A DNA stretch of 64,000 nt from CATQHD01 sp965202675 (GCA_965202675.1 OZ241842.1:2914001-2978000), one strand, 5' to 3'. Positions 37,484-46,480 are shown, numbered from the stretch's first letter. Translations and numbers: made by a program. Notes: a model not told the origin generated them from the letters alone.

Positions 37484-38953
37484 GTGGATATATCGTTCGT
37501 TCCTTCTCTTTCTTTCGCGGTCTCCTCGGCCGGGGTGCTGGGGTTGGCCGCTCTGCCCGGCCTCGAGTGGCTGGGGGGCGCGGACGCGAACGAATATGCG
37601 GCCTCCCTGGGCGGGGGTTTCCAAGACGCTCTGCGCAGGGCCGGGTTCGAAGGCAAGCCCGGCCAGAGCGCCGCCTACGGGACGGGGAAGACCCGCCCGC
37701 ACACCGTGGTCGCCCTGGGGTTGGGCAACGAGCCGGGCGCCGACGAGGTCCGGCAGGCGGCCGGGGTGCTCGGACGGATGTCGCGCAAGGACGAGGCGGC
37801 GGTTACCACCCTGGCCTGGAGCGGCCGCACCCGGGCGGCGGTGGAGGGGTTCCTGATGTCCCAGTACTCCTTCGACCGGTATGTGAGCGAACCCGACCCC
37901 TCCCGCACCGAGTCGCTGATCCTGGTGGGGGAAGACGATCCCGATGAGTGCGGGGCGGGGCGCATCACGGCCGAGGCGGTGCTCTGGGCTCGCGATCAGG
38001 TCAACACGCCTTCCCGCGACAAGCCGCCCGCCGCCGTCGCCCGCGAGGTGGAGGAGCGGGGGTCCGCCCTCGGCCTGAGGGTGGTGGTCCACGATCGGGA
38101 TGCGCTGGCCGAGGGAGGTTTCGGCGGGGTGCTGGGCGTGGCGGCGGGATCCGACCGGCCGCCCCGTCTGCTGGAAGTCTGGCACGAGCCGGAGGGCGCC
38201 CGGGCGTTCGCGGTGTTCGTCGGCAAGGGGATCACCTTCGATTCGGGCGGGTTGAGCATCAAGCCGGCTTCCGCCATGGAGACCATGAAGACCGACATGG
38301 CCGGGGCGGCGGCGGTGTTGGGCGCCATGCAGGCCGTCGCCCGGATGCGGCTGCCGGTCAAGGTGCTGGGGCTGACCCCGCTTACCGACAACATGCCGGG
38401 TCCGTCGGCCGTCAAGCCGGGGGATGTGCTCGAGACCCGCAACGGCAAGACCATCGAGGTGCTGAACACCGACGCCGAAGGCCGGCTGGTGCTGGCCGAC
38501 GCCCTAGCCTACGGCGTCGAGCAACAACCCGATCTGATGGTGGACCTGGCCACGCTGACCGGGGCATGCAAGGTGGCCCTCGGGGAGAAGATCGCCGGCA
38601 TAATGGGCAACGACGATCGCCTGGTCGGACGGATCGCGGCGCTGGGGCGCGAGGCGGGGGAGCGGATGTGGCATCTGCCGCTTCCCGACGATTACCGCTC
38701 CATGGTGGATTCTCCCGTGGCCGACATGAAGAACATCGGCGAAAGGTGGGCGGGGGCTCTGACCGCCGGTCTGATACTGAAAGAGTTCGTAGGCGGGGTT
38801 CCCTGGGCGCATCTGGACATAGCCGGCCCGGCCCGCTGGCCCAAAGACGAGAACTACCATACGAAGGGGGGGTCGGGTTACGGAGTGCGCACCCTGGTGG
38901 CGCTGGCCGAAGATCTGGCCGAACACGGAGTCCGGCCCGACCGGGAGATGTAG
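37484..38953 (+). CDS. pepA: Leucyl aminopeptidase (M17 family)
   Basis: This 489-residue cytosolic aminopeptidase has the complete M17 active site: VFVGKGITFDSGGLSIKP (metal-binding Lys and Asp), METMKTDMAGAA, the signature NTDAEGRLVLADAL (about residue 327), and the C-terminal PWAHLDIAGPA. It removes N-terminal residues from peptides using two zinc or manganese ions. The start is a GTG preceded by GAGGAGA. The length fits the family. It is followed by a short reading frame and the initiating sugar transferase. Confidence 0.93.
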   Translation: MDISFVPSLSFAVSSAGVLGLAALPGLEWLGGADANEYAASLGGGFQDALRRAGFEGKPGQSAAYGTGKTRPHTVVALGLGNEPGADEVRQAAGVLGRMSRKDEAAVTTLAWSGRTRAAVEGFLMSQYSFDRYVSEPDPSRTESLILVGEDDPDECGAGRITAEAVLWARDQVNTPSRDKPPAAVAREVEERGSALGLRVVVHDRDALAEGGFGGVLGVAAGSDRPPRLLEVWHEPEGARAFAVFVGKGITFDSGGLSIKPASAMETMKTDMAGAAAVLGAMQAVARMRLPVKVLGLTPLTDNMPGPSAVKPGDVLETRNGKTIEVLNTDAEGRLVLADALAYGVEQQPDLMVDLATLTGACKVALGEKIAGIMGNDDRLVGRIAALGREAGERMWHLPLPDDYRSMVDSPVADMKNIGERWAGALTAGLILKEFVGGVPWAHLDIAGPARWPKDENYHTKGGSGYGVRTLVALAEDLAEHGVRPDREM

Positions 38954-39022
38954 ATGGGTATCCCCAAGGCGTCCAAGGAGTTGTTCCGCCGTCCCGCGCC
39001 GCGGCGCGGGGCTTCGGGGTGA
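38954..39022 (+). CDS. Possible 22-residue leader peptide
   Basis: An ATG directly after the pepA stop starts MGIPKASKELFRRPAPRRGA and ends with a TGA that overlaps the GTG at 39019, 6 nt before the sugar transferase ATG. GGGAG precedes it. The tight fit between pepA and the transferase suggests a coupling peptide, but it may be chance. Confidence 0.25.
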   Translation: MGIPKASKELFRRPAPRRGASG

Positions 39023-39024
39023 TC

Positions 39025-40299
39025 ATGCGGCGCAGGTTCCTATGGACACAAGCCCTTCTCGATGCGGCAACCCTGCTGGCGTCGGTCGGTCTGGCGTCCG
39101 CGGTTAACTTCGGCACCCCGTTCCCGTGGATGTTCGAGCCGCAGGTCCTGCCGCTCCTGGCCGTCATGTTCGGAAGCCTCGCCCTGTCCGAGTGGACCGG
39201 CGCCCGGCTGCTGGCGGGAAGCGCGCCCCGCCCCAGCTACGGGCGGGCGGTGACCGTGGCCCTGATGACCCTGGGGATCACCTCGCTGGCGCTGATAGCC
39301 ACCCGGATCTATTTCTCCCGTTCGCTGCTCGGATGGTCGATGACCCTGTTCCTGGCGGGGGCGTTGGCGCATCGGGCGGTGCGCAGGCGGCGTCCCTGGG
39401 TGGAGTCGTTGGTGCTGGTCACGGCAGAGAAGGGCCTGGTTGACGACCTGCGCAACGCCCCCCACGCCGATGTGATCTCGGTGCTGGATCCATCGACCGA
39501 GGTCCGCATCGAGCCGCTGGGGGAGGGGGTGGTGCTGGGCGTCGACCTGAAGTCGGTGTTGTCGGACCGGATGGCGCAGTACGTTTCGTCGTGCACGCTG
39601 GCCGGGTTCGACGTGCGCCCCCTGTCCGAGGTCTACGAGATGCACACCGGACGGATGCCGGTGGTGTCCCTGGCGGAAGGGTGGGAGCTGTCGGCGCCCG
39701 TGCTGCGCACCGCCCCCTACCTGCCCGGCAAGCGGCTGTTCGACGCGGCGGTGGTGCTGGCAACCGCGCCCCTGACCCTGATGCTGGCGGCGGTGCTGGC
39801 GGCGGTCATCCGGCTCAGCTCATCGGGACCCATCATCTTTCGCCAGACCCGGGTAGGCCGGGGAGGAGAGGCCTTCACCCAGTACAAGTTCCGGTCCATG
39901 TGGGAGGGATCCGAGCGGCAGGGGCCGACCTTCACCCAGGAGCGGGACGTGCGGGTGGTGCCGTTCGGACGGCTGATGCGCCGCTTCCGCCTCGACGAGC
40001 TCCCGCAGCTGTGGAATGTGATGAAGGGCGACCTGAGCCTGGTGGGCCCCCGCCCCGAGCAGGTGAATTTCGTGCGCCGCTTCGACCGCAAAATCCCCTT
40101 CTACTCGCACCGCCACCTGATCCGCCCCGGCATCACCGGCTGGGCGCAGGTCAACTACGGATACGCCGACGGAGACGCCGACACGGTGGAGAAGCTCACC
40201 TACGACCTCTACTACCTCAAGCACATGAGCCCCTGGCTCGACCTGGAGATACTCGGTAGGAGCTGCTGGACGGTGCTGAGCGGCTTCGGCGCCCGCTAA
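39025..40299 (+). CDS. Polyprenyl-phosphate sugar-1-phosphate transferase (initiating glycosyltransferase)
   Basis: This 424-residue protein begins with four to five membrane helices, followed by a degenerate nucleotide-binding-like segment (about 130-225), then the conserved bacterial sugar transferase domain: PGKRLFDAAVV, TRVGRGGEAFTQYKFRSM, LDELPQLWNV, LVGPRPE and RPGITGWAQVNYGYADG. Such enzymes load the first sugar phosphate onto undecaprenyl phosphate to start a polysaccharide repeat. That fits the surrounding glycan cluster and the DUF368 carrier transporter. The ATG at 39025 begins MRRRFLWTQALLDAATLLA; a GTG at 39019 is possible. Confidence 0.9.
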   Translation: MRRRFLWTQALLDAATLLASVGLASAVNFGTPFPWMFEPQVLPLLAVMFGSLALSEWTGARLLAGSAPRPSYGRAVTVALMTLGITSLALIATRIYFSRSLLGWSMTLFLAGALAHRAVRRRRPWVESLVLVTAEKGLVDDLRNAPHADVISVLDPSTEVRIEPLGEGVVLGVDLKSVLSDRMAQYVSSCTLAGFDVRPLSEVYEMHTGRMPVVSLAEGWELSAPVLRTAPYLPGKRLFDAAVVLATAPLTLMLAAVLAAVIRLSSSGPIIFRQTRVGRGGEAFTQYKFRSMWEGSERQGPTFTQERDVRVVPFGRLMRRFRLDELPQLWNVMKGDLSLVGPRPEQVNFVRRFDRKIPFYSHRHLIRPGITGWAQVNYGYADGDADTVEKLTYDLYYLKHMSPWLDLEILGRSCWTVLSGFGAR

Positions 40300-40394
40300 C
40301 CCGAGCAGACGGCGCCGATCTGCCCGGCCGGGGTGTTATACCCCTTGGGCGCGTCAACGATTTTTGGTTACCGTCCGCGTCGCGGAGCAGAAAT

Positions 40395-40680
40395 CATCAG
40401 CAACACGATACACCCGCCAGTCTCGCCGCCGACCTCCAGGACCAGTTCTTCCCCCGAGAGGTCAACCAACTCGGCCGCGCCATCGCCCGCTGGTAAACCC
40501 AGATCGTGGCCTGGCACCGCTCCCGGGTGTCGAACGGATACACCGAAGCGGTCAACAATCTCACCCGAACGGATCAAACGAATCGGGTTCGGGTTCCGCA
40601 ACTTCACCAACTACCGGATCCGGGCACTCCTTTACGCAGGGAACCCAACTGGGACCTGCTCCCCTCGGTGACTCCCCCCT
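40395..40680 (+). pseudogene. ISL3-family transposase remnant (3' end)
   Basis: In one frame, DQFFPREVNQLGRAIARW, a stop, then VAWHRSRVSNGYTEAVNNLT; in another frame, RIKRIGFGFRNFTNYRIRAL and LLYAGNP. Joined, these match the end of ISL3 transposases (SNG.TEAVNNLIKR.....GFR.F..YR.R.LL). A stop codon and at least one frameshift near 40565 kill it. No inverted repeats are visible. Confidence 0.75.
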
Positions 40681-40789
40681 GAAATCCGAAGAGCCGGATT
40701 ACCCGCCGCCGCAACAACCACACGCATCCTGGAAACCGCTTCATCCAGCCGCAGTCTTAACCACCCTCCCCGCTATTTGAGAACGCCCC

Positions 40790-41000
40790 CCGCCATCCGA
40801 GAACGCGAAAATCCTGCGCACCGCCGCCGGCTACGCCGGGCCCTGCCCCCGCCTCCTCCACCAGCATCGGATCCACCGCCCGGACGCGCCGCCCCTGTTC
40901 GGGCGCCGGTGCCCGGCCTGCCGAGATTCCGATAATGACCGCCGCGCACTCCGGAACTCCGGCGGCGGTGTTTGTGTGTCAGCACATACATAGTACCGCA
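40790..41000. repeat. Repeat-family copy R3
   Basis: Plus strand: CGAGAACGCGAAAATCC, a GCCGGCTACGCCGGGCC hairpin, CCGCCTCCTCCACC.GCATCGGATCCA, then GGCGGTGTTTGTG and a CATAGTACC end. The last 150 bp match 63849-64000 almost throughout. On the minus strand GGGTATTGGGT...17 bp...TACTAT lies at the place of the R1/R2 promoter. The rest of the 842-bp gap (40300-41141) holds the ISL3 remnant and a GCGAAAAATATTCTCGC motif near 41038. Confidence 0.7.
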
Positions 41001-41141
41001 GATCTATGACAAACCCAATACCCTCATCCCAGAATGCGAAAAATATTCTCGCCGCCTGCCGGGTTGCTGCGCGAAGGCGCAAGAACTGCGGTCTAGATGG
41101 GCTGTCCCAAGGAATCCATGAGGCGTCCGCCGTTCGCTCGG

Positions 41142-42128
41142 TTACCGGCTGACTTCTCGGCCGGGGCGGCGGGGGTCGGAGGTGAGGATGAGGTCTATTT
41201 CCTCGGGGGAGGCGGTCAGGCGGTCGCCGAAGACGCCCAGTTTGGCGGCGGCCATGGCCAGGCCGCGTTCCACGCCTGCGGTGAGGCCGGCCCTACCGCC
41301 GGTTCTGACCAAACCGATGATCACCCCGGCGGCGAAGGCGTCTCCGGCGCCTACCCGATCCAGCACCGGGGTCTGGTATCCGCCCCGCTTCCCCTGTCCA
41401 TATGCGGTTCCGCCCTCCCAGGCGGCGCCGGCCGCCCCGTCGGTGATGATTGCCGCCCCGGCGCCGGTCAGCTCCTTGACCGCAACCGCCGCTTCCTCCG
41501 CCGCGCCGTCGATCCCGTACAGGTCGCGGGCGTCTTCGCGGGTGGCGATCACCACTTCCGCCCGCCGGCACAGCTCGAGAACGGCGGGGGCGGCCTCTTC
41601 CGGGGTCCAGAGGCGGCTCCGGTAATTGACATCCACCACCGCCTTCGCTCCGGCCCGCCGCGCCCGGTCGGCGGCTTCCAGCACGGTCCGGCGGGCCGAC
41701 TCGGAGATGCCCAGGGTGATGCCGGTGAGATGCACCGCCCCGGCTTGCTCTACCACCTCCCAGGCCACATCTTCGGGGGACAGGGCGGCGGCGGCGGAAC
41801 CCTCCCGGTCGTAGAGCACCGACACCGGGCGCACTCCGCCGCTCAGCTCCAGGAAATACACCCCCATCCGCCGTTCCTGATCCCATATCACATGCGAGAC
41901 GTCCACTCCCTGCCCGGCCAGACAGCGGGCCGCCCGCCGCCCCAGAGGGTTGTCCGGCAGGCGGGAGATCCAGGCTGCTGACAGCCCGTGGCGTGCAACC
42001 GACGCGGCGGTGTTGCCTTCGGCGCCCCCCAACCCCACCCGATAATGAGCAGCGTCCTCCAGCCGTTCCCCGGCGGGCACCCAGAGGCGGAGCATCGTCT
42101 CTCCCAGGGAGGCCAGGTCGTATCCCAT
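41142..42128 (-). CDS. PfkB-family sugar kinase (2-keto-3-deoxygluconate kinase type)
   Basis: This 328-residue ribokinase-like enzyme has GLGGAEGNTAASVARHG near residue 35 and the C-terminal ATP and active-site motif DRVGAGDAFAAGVIIG (about 255). The start SLGETMLRLWVPAGERLEDA, with a Leu-Arg-Leu pattern, resembles KdgK-type kinases more than ribokinase. It should phosphorylate a sugar or sugar acid; the substrate cannot be read from sequence. It lies 44 bp after the rhodanese-ThiF gene on the same strand. I see no partner aldolase nearby. Confidence 0.85.
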   Translation of the reverse strand: MGYDLASLGETMLRLWVPAGERLEDAAHYRVGLGGAEGNTAASVARHGLSAAWISRLPDNPLGRRAARCLAGQGVDVSHVIWDQERRMGVYFLELSGGVRPVSVLYDREGSAAAALSPEDVAWEVVEQAGAVHLTGITLGISESARRTVLEAADRARRAGAKAVVDVNYRSRLWTPEEAAPAVLELCRRAEVVIATREDARDLYGIDGAAEEAAVAVKELTGAGAAIITDGAAGAAWEGGTAYGQGKRGGYQTPVLDRVGAGDAFAAGVIIGLVRTGGRAGLTAGVERGLAMAAAKLGVFGDRLTASPEEIDLILTSDPRRPGREVSR

Positions 42129-42172
42129 ACGCCCAGGCTACCCGGCCCCGGCCGGCGCTCCGGGACCGCCGC

Positions 42173-43366
42173 TCAGGCAGGCCGGACGGCGGTGCAGGCC
42201 TCGTCGTAGTCGACCAGGGGCGGGGGGGCGGCGGGGTCTCCGCAGGCGGGGCAGCCGGGTGTCTTCTGGAAGGTCAGGGTGCGGAACTCCTGGCCCAGGG
42301 CGTCGTAGAGGAGCAGCCGGCCCACCAGGGGGTCGCCGGCGCCGATCAGCATCTTGAGGGCTTCGACGGCCTGCAGGGTTCCGACCACGCCCGGCAGCAC
42401 CCCCAGCACGCCCGCTTCGCTGCAGTCGGGCGCCAGGCCGGGGGAGGGGGGTTCGGGGAACAGGCATCGGTAGCAGGGGCCGCGGCGGGGGTCGAAGGTG
42501 CTCACCTGGCCCTCGAAACGGAATACGGCGCCGTGCACCACCGGGATGCCCAGGCGGATCGAGGCGTCGTTGAGGAGGTAGCGGGAGGGGAGGTTGTCGG
42601 TGCCGTCCACCACCAGGTCGTACCCCTCCATCAGGGACAGGACGTTTGCCGCCTCCAGCCGGGCGTCGTGGGCTTCGACCGTGACGTCGGGGTTCAATCC
42701 GCCCAGCATGTCCCGGGCGGATTCGACCTTTTTGCCCCCCACCCAACGCACGTTGTGGAGTATCTGGCGCTGGAGGTTGGTGATGTCCACCCGGTCGTGG
42801 TCGGCTATGCCGAGGGTTCCCACCCCGGCGGCGGCCAGGTAGAGGGCGGCCGGCGACCCCAGCCCCCCCGCCCCCGCCACCAGCACCCGCGCATCGAGCA
42901 GTTCCTGTTGGCCGGACTCGCCTACCTCGGGGAGTTTGACGTGGCGGTCGTAGCGGGCTTGCTGGAGGGCGGACAGCCCGCCCGGCAGCTCCCAGGGGCC
43001 GCCCCGGGCCTTCCAGGCCTGGAATCCGCCGGCCAGCGAGCAGGCGCCGGTGTACCCCATCGTCTTCAGGGTGTAGGCGGCCAGGGCGGAGCGGATGCCC
43101 GAGGTGCAGTAGAGCACGATGTTTCCCCGGCCGGCCCGGCCGGGGCCGGTTCCGGCCGGCGGTCCCGCCAGCCGTTCGATCGACCCTTCCAGGAGGCCGC
43201 GGGGGATGTGAAACGCCCCCGGGATCTTTCCCTGCTCCCACTCCATCGGCTCCCGCACGTCCAACAGCAGCGCCGGCTCCCCTTCGAGGGCGGCCAGCTC
43301 GTCCACCGTCATCTCCCGGATCTGCCGGCGGGCGCCGGCCACCAGCTCGCGGTACGAAAGCGCCAT
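42173..43366 (-). CDS. Rhodanese-ThiF/MoeB fusion (sulfur-carrier adenylyltransferase)
   Basis: This 397-residue protein has an N-terminal rhodanese domain (about 25-130), with LLLDVREPMEWEQGKIPGA and active-site loop CTSGIRS, and a ThiF/MoeB-type E1 domain from about 140: YDRHVKLPEVG, VAGAGGLGSPAALYL, DRVDITNLQRQILH, VVDGTDNLPSRYLLND, and zinc cysteines CYRC and CPAC. It would adenylate and sulfurate a ubiquitin-like sulfur carrier for cofactor or cysteine synthesis. Known actinobacterial MoeZ proteins have the rhodanese at the C terminus, so the order here is reversed. It lies 10 bp after the sirtuin gene. Confidence 0.85.
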   Translation of the reverse strand: MALSYRELVAGARRQIREMTVDELAALEGEPALLLDVREPMEWEQGKIPGAFHIPRGLLEGSIERLAGPPAGTGPGRAGRGNIVLYCTSGIRSALAAYTLKTMGYTGACSLAGGFQAWKARGGPWELPGGLSALQQARYDRHVKLPEVGESGQQELLDARVLVAGAGGLGSPAALYLAAAGVGTLGIADHDRVDITNLQRQILHNVRWVGGKKVESARDMLGGLNPDVTVEAHDARLEAANVLSLMEGYDLVVDGTDNLPSRYLLNDASIRLGIPVVHGAVFRFEGQVSTFDPRRGPCYRCLFPEPPSPGLAPDCSEAGVLGVLPGVVGTLQAVEALKMLIGAGDPLVGRLLLYDALGQEFRTLTFQKTPGCPACGDPAAPPPLVDYDEACTAVRPA

Positions 43367-43376
43367 AACGGGCAGG

Positions 43377-44153
43377 CTACCCGACCGGGCGGCGAATATC
43401 TGCCTGCAGCCGCGCAGCCAGACCGGCCAATGTTTCCCCGGCCGGGCGCTCCACTTTGAGGTGGGCGGCCTGGTCGAACTCGGTGGGGCCCATGTTCACG
43501 ATCACGAACGGGGCGCCCCGGCGGGCCGCGGTCAGGGGGATGTCGGCGGCCGGCCACACCGAGAGGGTGGATCCCACCGACAGCACGCCGTCGGCGCGGC
43601 GGGCCATGGCGTAGGCGCGGTCCATCTCCCCGGCCAGCATGGCCTGGCCGAAGGAGATCACGGTCAGCTTGATGACGCCGCCGCAGCCGGGGCAGCGGGG
43701 ATCTTCGTCTCCCGCCTCCACCCGGCGGTAGACCTCCTCGGCGGGCCAGCGGGCCGGGCAGAGCAGGCAGGCGGCCGTCCAGGCGTTGCCGTGCACCTCC
43801 ACGGTCAGATCGCCGGACAGCCCGGCCGCTTGGTGCAGGCCGTCGATGTTCTGGGTCACGCACCCCTCCAGGCGACCCATGCCGGCCAGCTCGGCTACCG
43901 CCAGATGGCCCCGGTTGGGCCGGGCGCGGCGGAGGGGCGAGGCGGCCCATCTCTGCCAGCTCCGTTTCCGGGCGTCCGGCGACGACAGGTAACGGTCGAT
44001 GGTGAACTCGTCGGGGTCGAGCTTGGTCCACAGCCCGTCGGGGCCGCGGAAGTCCGGGATCCCCGACTCGGTGGATATGCCCGCTCCGGTGAATACCAGC
44101 AGGCGGGAGGCGCCGCCCAGAAGCTCGGCGGCCTGTTCGATGGGGTCCGGCAT
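43377..44153 (-). CDS. Sirtuin-type NAD-dependent deacylase
   Basis: This 258-residue protein has all sirtuin motifs: LLVFTGAGISTESGIPDFRG, CVTQNIDGLHQAAG, VEVHGNA with the catalytic His, four zinc cysteines in CLLCP and CPGCGG, and VGSTLSVWPAADIP. It removes acyl groups from lysine using NAD. The start at ATG 44153 places the Gly-rich NAD motif near residue 22; an open frame to 44237 adds poorly conserved residues. Its stop is 10 bp before the rhodanese-ThiF gene, so they are probably co-transcribed. The next gene is divergent. Confidence 0.9.
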   Translation of the reverse strand: MPDPIEQAAELLGGASRLLVFTGAGISTESGIPDFRGPDGLWTKLDPDEFTIDRYLSSPDARKRSWQRWAASPLRRARPNRGHLAVAELAGMGRLEGCVTQNIDGLHQAAGLSGDLTVEVHGNAWTAACLLCPARWPAEEVYRRVEAGDEDPRCPGCGGVIKLTVISFGQAMLAGEMDRAYAMARRADGVLSVGSTLSVWPAADIPLTAARRGAPFVIVNMGPTEFDQAAHLKVERPAGETLAGLAARLQADIRRPVG

Positions 44154-44296
44154 TGCCGGGCGGATGCTATATGCTCCGGACCCTCCTGACAGGCCCGGGC
44201 CGGCAAACTCTCCTCTGCGATAATCAAGCGGATGCAAGACCGCCCGGGGCGGGGCGCCCGCCCCCGCCCGGGGAGGAAGGCGGGCCGGGAGGCAGG

Positions 44297-45499
44297 ATGG
44301 AAAGCCGCGACCGTGATCTCCGCCGGAGCGCCGAACGGTGGCTGAGGCGGCAGGGTTTGCCGCACTTGATAGAGGACTACTCCGCCCGCACGGATGTGTT
44401 CACGCGCATGGTGCCCTTTCTGGTGCTGGTGTTCTTCGGGGAGATGGCGTTTGCCTACGGGGACCGGTTCCGCGGATGGGCGCAGGCGGGGGTGGTGCTG
44501 CTGTTCCTGGCTGTTCTGACGGCGGCGGCGGCGGGGGTGAACCGCGTCCGGGGCAGGCGGGCCTTCCGACTGCCGGACCGGGTGGGCGCCCCGGAGCTGG
44601 CGGTGTTCGTGTTGGTGCCTGCGCTGCTGACCATGCTGTCGGCCGTGGGCAGGGTGTGGAACGATTTTCTGGGGGTGGCGGCGTTCAACTTCGTTCTGCT
44701 GGGGGCCGGATACCTGATGACCAGTTACGGCCTGGTCCCCATGCTGCGCTGGTCGTTGGAGTTCATGGTGGACCAGATCCGCCAGGTCTTCCGGTTGATG
44801 GCCCGCTCCCTGCCCCTGCTGCTCCTCTTCGCCGCCTTTTTCTTCCTCAACACCGAGATGTGGCAGGTGGCGGCCGACTTCACCCCGCCGCTGTACGCCG
44901 CGGTCATCGGGTTGATTCTGCTGGGGGGCTGCGGGTTCCTGATCGCCCAGATCCCCGGAGAGGTGTCGTCCCTGGAGCGGTTCTCGTCCTGGGGCGAGGT
45001 GCAGGCGCTGGCGGAGGCGGCCGGTTCCCCCCTGGCGGGGGCGGCGCCGGTCCGGGCCGGGGAGTTCACCGCGGCGCCGTTGAGCCGCCGGGCCGTCTTC
45101 AACATAGGACTGCTGATCTTCGTTGGCCAGTCGGTGCGGGTTGCGCTGGCCGGGGCTGTCACCGGCCTGTTCTTCGTGATCTTCGGCTTGCTGTCGGTGC
45201 GGCGCGCCACGATCGAACAGTGGCTGACCGCCGATCAGATCGACCAGCTGGCCGCCTTCCAACTGTTGGGGGCGGAGATCGTTCTGACCAGGCCGTTGTT
45301 GATGGTGGCCGGTTTTATCGCCGCCTTCTCCGGTCTGCAGCTGGCGGTGGCGTCGCTGATAGACGCCGCCTACCGCGACCAGTTCTTCTCCGACATAGCC
45401 GCCCGGCTGCGGGAGGTGCTGGCGGTGCGGCGCCTGTATCTGACCCTCCCCGAAGGCGGTGAAGGGGCCGGGTCCGACCTCGGCGGGGGCCAGATGTGA
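44297..45499 (+). CDS. Polytopic membrane protein of unknown function
   Basis: This 400-residue protein begins MESRDRDLRRSAERWLRRQG, followed by eight to nine hydrophobic helices and a C-terminal cytoplasmic tail ending RRLYLTLPEGGEG. GYLMTSYGLVPMLRWSLEFMV and VRVALAGAVTGLFFVIFG are the most distinctive segments. I recognise it only as an uncharacterised actinobacterial-style membrane protein. The ATG at 44297 follows a GGGAGGCAGG site. It is divergent from the sirtuin gene. Confidence 0.75.
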   Translation: MESRDRDLRRSAERWLRRQGLPHLIEDYSARTDVFTRMVPFLVLVFFGEMAFAYGDRFRGWAQAGVVLLFLAVLTAAAAGVNRVRGRRAFRLPDRVGAPELAVFVLVPALLTMLSAVGRVWNDFLGVAAFNFVLLGAGYLMTSYGLVPMLRWSLEFMVDQIRQVFRLMARSLPLLLLFAAFFFLNTEMWQVAADFTPPLYAAVIGLILLGGCGFLIAQIPGEVSSLERFSSWGEVQALAEAAGSPLAGAAPVRAGEFTAAPLSRRAVFNIGLLIFVGQSVRVALAGAVTGLFFVIFGLLSVRRATIEQWLTADQIDQLAAFQLLGAEIVLTRPLLMVAGFIAAFSGLQLAVASLIDAAYRDQFFSDIAARLREVLAVRRLYLTLPEGGEGAGSDLGGGQM

Positions 45500-45524
45500 T
45501 TTCTGATGCCGGAAAGGAACCGGA

Positions 45525-45830
45525 TTGAACCCCTGGGCGCCGGGTGACCCCATAGAGTTCTTGGACTCGGGGCTAGAGCATCTGGCCGCCGATGATGTGC
45601 TTTATGCCTTGTGGGAAGGGCATCATGCGTCAACCCCCGCCACGGACCGGTATGGGGCGGACGCTGTCAACGCGACTGGCTGGACACCGACCGGCGACTT
45701 GATTCTGGTGCGCTACCGAGAGGCTGACGGGGACGACCCGTATGTGGTGTGGCACGCCGCCCAGATCAATCCGGGCGAAAAGAAGCGGTACTTCCCCCGC
45801 CTGGTGCGCAAAGGGATGTTAACATTGTGA
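45525..45830 (+). CDS. Small protein, possible BrnT/RelE-fold toxin-like
   Basis: A TTG at 45525, 5 nt after GGAAAGGA, starts a 101-residue protein: FLDSGLEHLAADDVLYALWE, then GDLILVRYREAD...YVVWHAA. The pattern of a helix with DDVLYAL and a beta hairpin of catalytic-looking residues resembles BrnT/DUF4258-type toxins, but the match is loose. The second gene follows after 3 nt. I do not claim the function. Confidence 0.5.
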   Translation: MNPWAPGDPIEFLDSGLEHLAADDVLYALWEGHHASTPATDRYGADAVNATGWTPTGDLILVRYREADGDDPYVVWHAAQINPGEKKRYFPRLVRKGMLTL

Positions 45831-45833
45831 ATC

Positions 45834-46085
45834 ATGGGCAACAGAGACATCCCTTTTGAGGACCCGCCCTGTCCTGAAGGCATTGCCGCGGCGTGGGCTT
45901 CGCTGGCGCCGAAAATCAGGCAAGCCATTCCCGCCGGATACATATTCGGCGACGGCGCCGGTCTTGTTCGGTTGGACCCGAACCTGCCCGACCCCTGTGA
46001 GATGACCAACTCTCGCGGAGAGGTTTTCAAGGTGCCGGCGCCTCTGGCTCCCTGGATTGCGGAGGAGCTCGCTAAAGCGGGTTAG
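45834..46085 (+). CDS. Small protein, possible partner of the preceding gene
   Basis: This 83-residue protein starts 3 nt after the previous stop: MGNRDIPFEDPPCPEGIAAA, then YIFGDGAGLVRLDPNLPDPC and VPAPLAPWIAEELAKAG. No family recognised. Tight spacing suggests a two-gene unit, which is the usual layout of toxin-antitoxin pairs, but neither protein has a clear DNA-binding domain. Confidence 0.5.
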   Translation: MGNRDIPFEDPPCPEGIAAAWASLAPKIRQAIPAGYIFGDGAGLVRLDPNLPDPCEMTNSRGEVFKVPAPLAPWIAEELAKAG

Positions 46086-46198
46086 TTGTGCAATCGGGAA
46101 GGTTGTACCCGACGAGAGGGCCGGTAGGTGGGAACAACTCCTGTCCAGGTAAGGGACTCGGCGGTCCGAGATCGTTCGGGTTATTGTGATCGCCGGTC

Positions 46199-46480
46199 AT
46201 GTCGATCCGGGCAGTCGTCTTCGATTTCGGAGGGGTGGTCATCCGCACGCTCTTCGAGACGGCGCGCGGCCTTGAAGGGCGGCTCGGGCCTGCCGCCGGG
46301 CGGCATCGACATCTCCGGGCCCGTTCGACTCGTCCGCAGACCCGCTCTGGCGGCGCTTCCGGGCGGGGAGTACTCCGAGCTCGAGTACTGGCGCCGCCGG
46401 GCCGACCGGCGTGCTCGGCGCGACGGGCCTGGTTGCCGGCGCTCCGAGCCGGAGTCGGGAAGCAGCAGCCGGCGCTGATT
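46199..46480 (+). pseudogene. Decayed HAD-superfamily hydrolase fragment
   Basis: It starts as MSIRAVVFDFGGVVIRTLFE, the first motif of HAD phosphatases. After that the matching protein (GLPPGGIDISGP, then PFDSSADPLWRRFRAG, then EYSELEYWRRRADR) hops between all three frames, and the rest of the gene is missing. Three or more indels and a truncation make it dead. It fills the 459-bp gap before the Mrr gene. Confidence 0.75.

Noticed and set aside
35657..38185. An 842-codon open frame on the minus strand
   Set aside because: Only the C-terminal 320 residues are a GT2 protein; the rest reads antisense to the membrane protein and pepA genes with Gln/Pro/Arg-rich low-complexity sequence.
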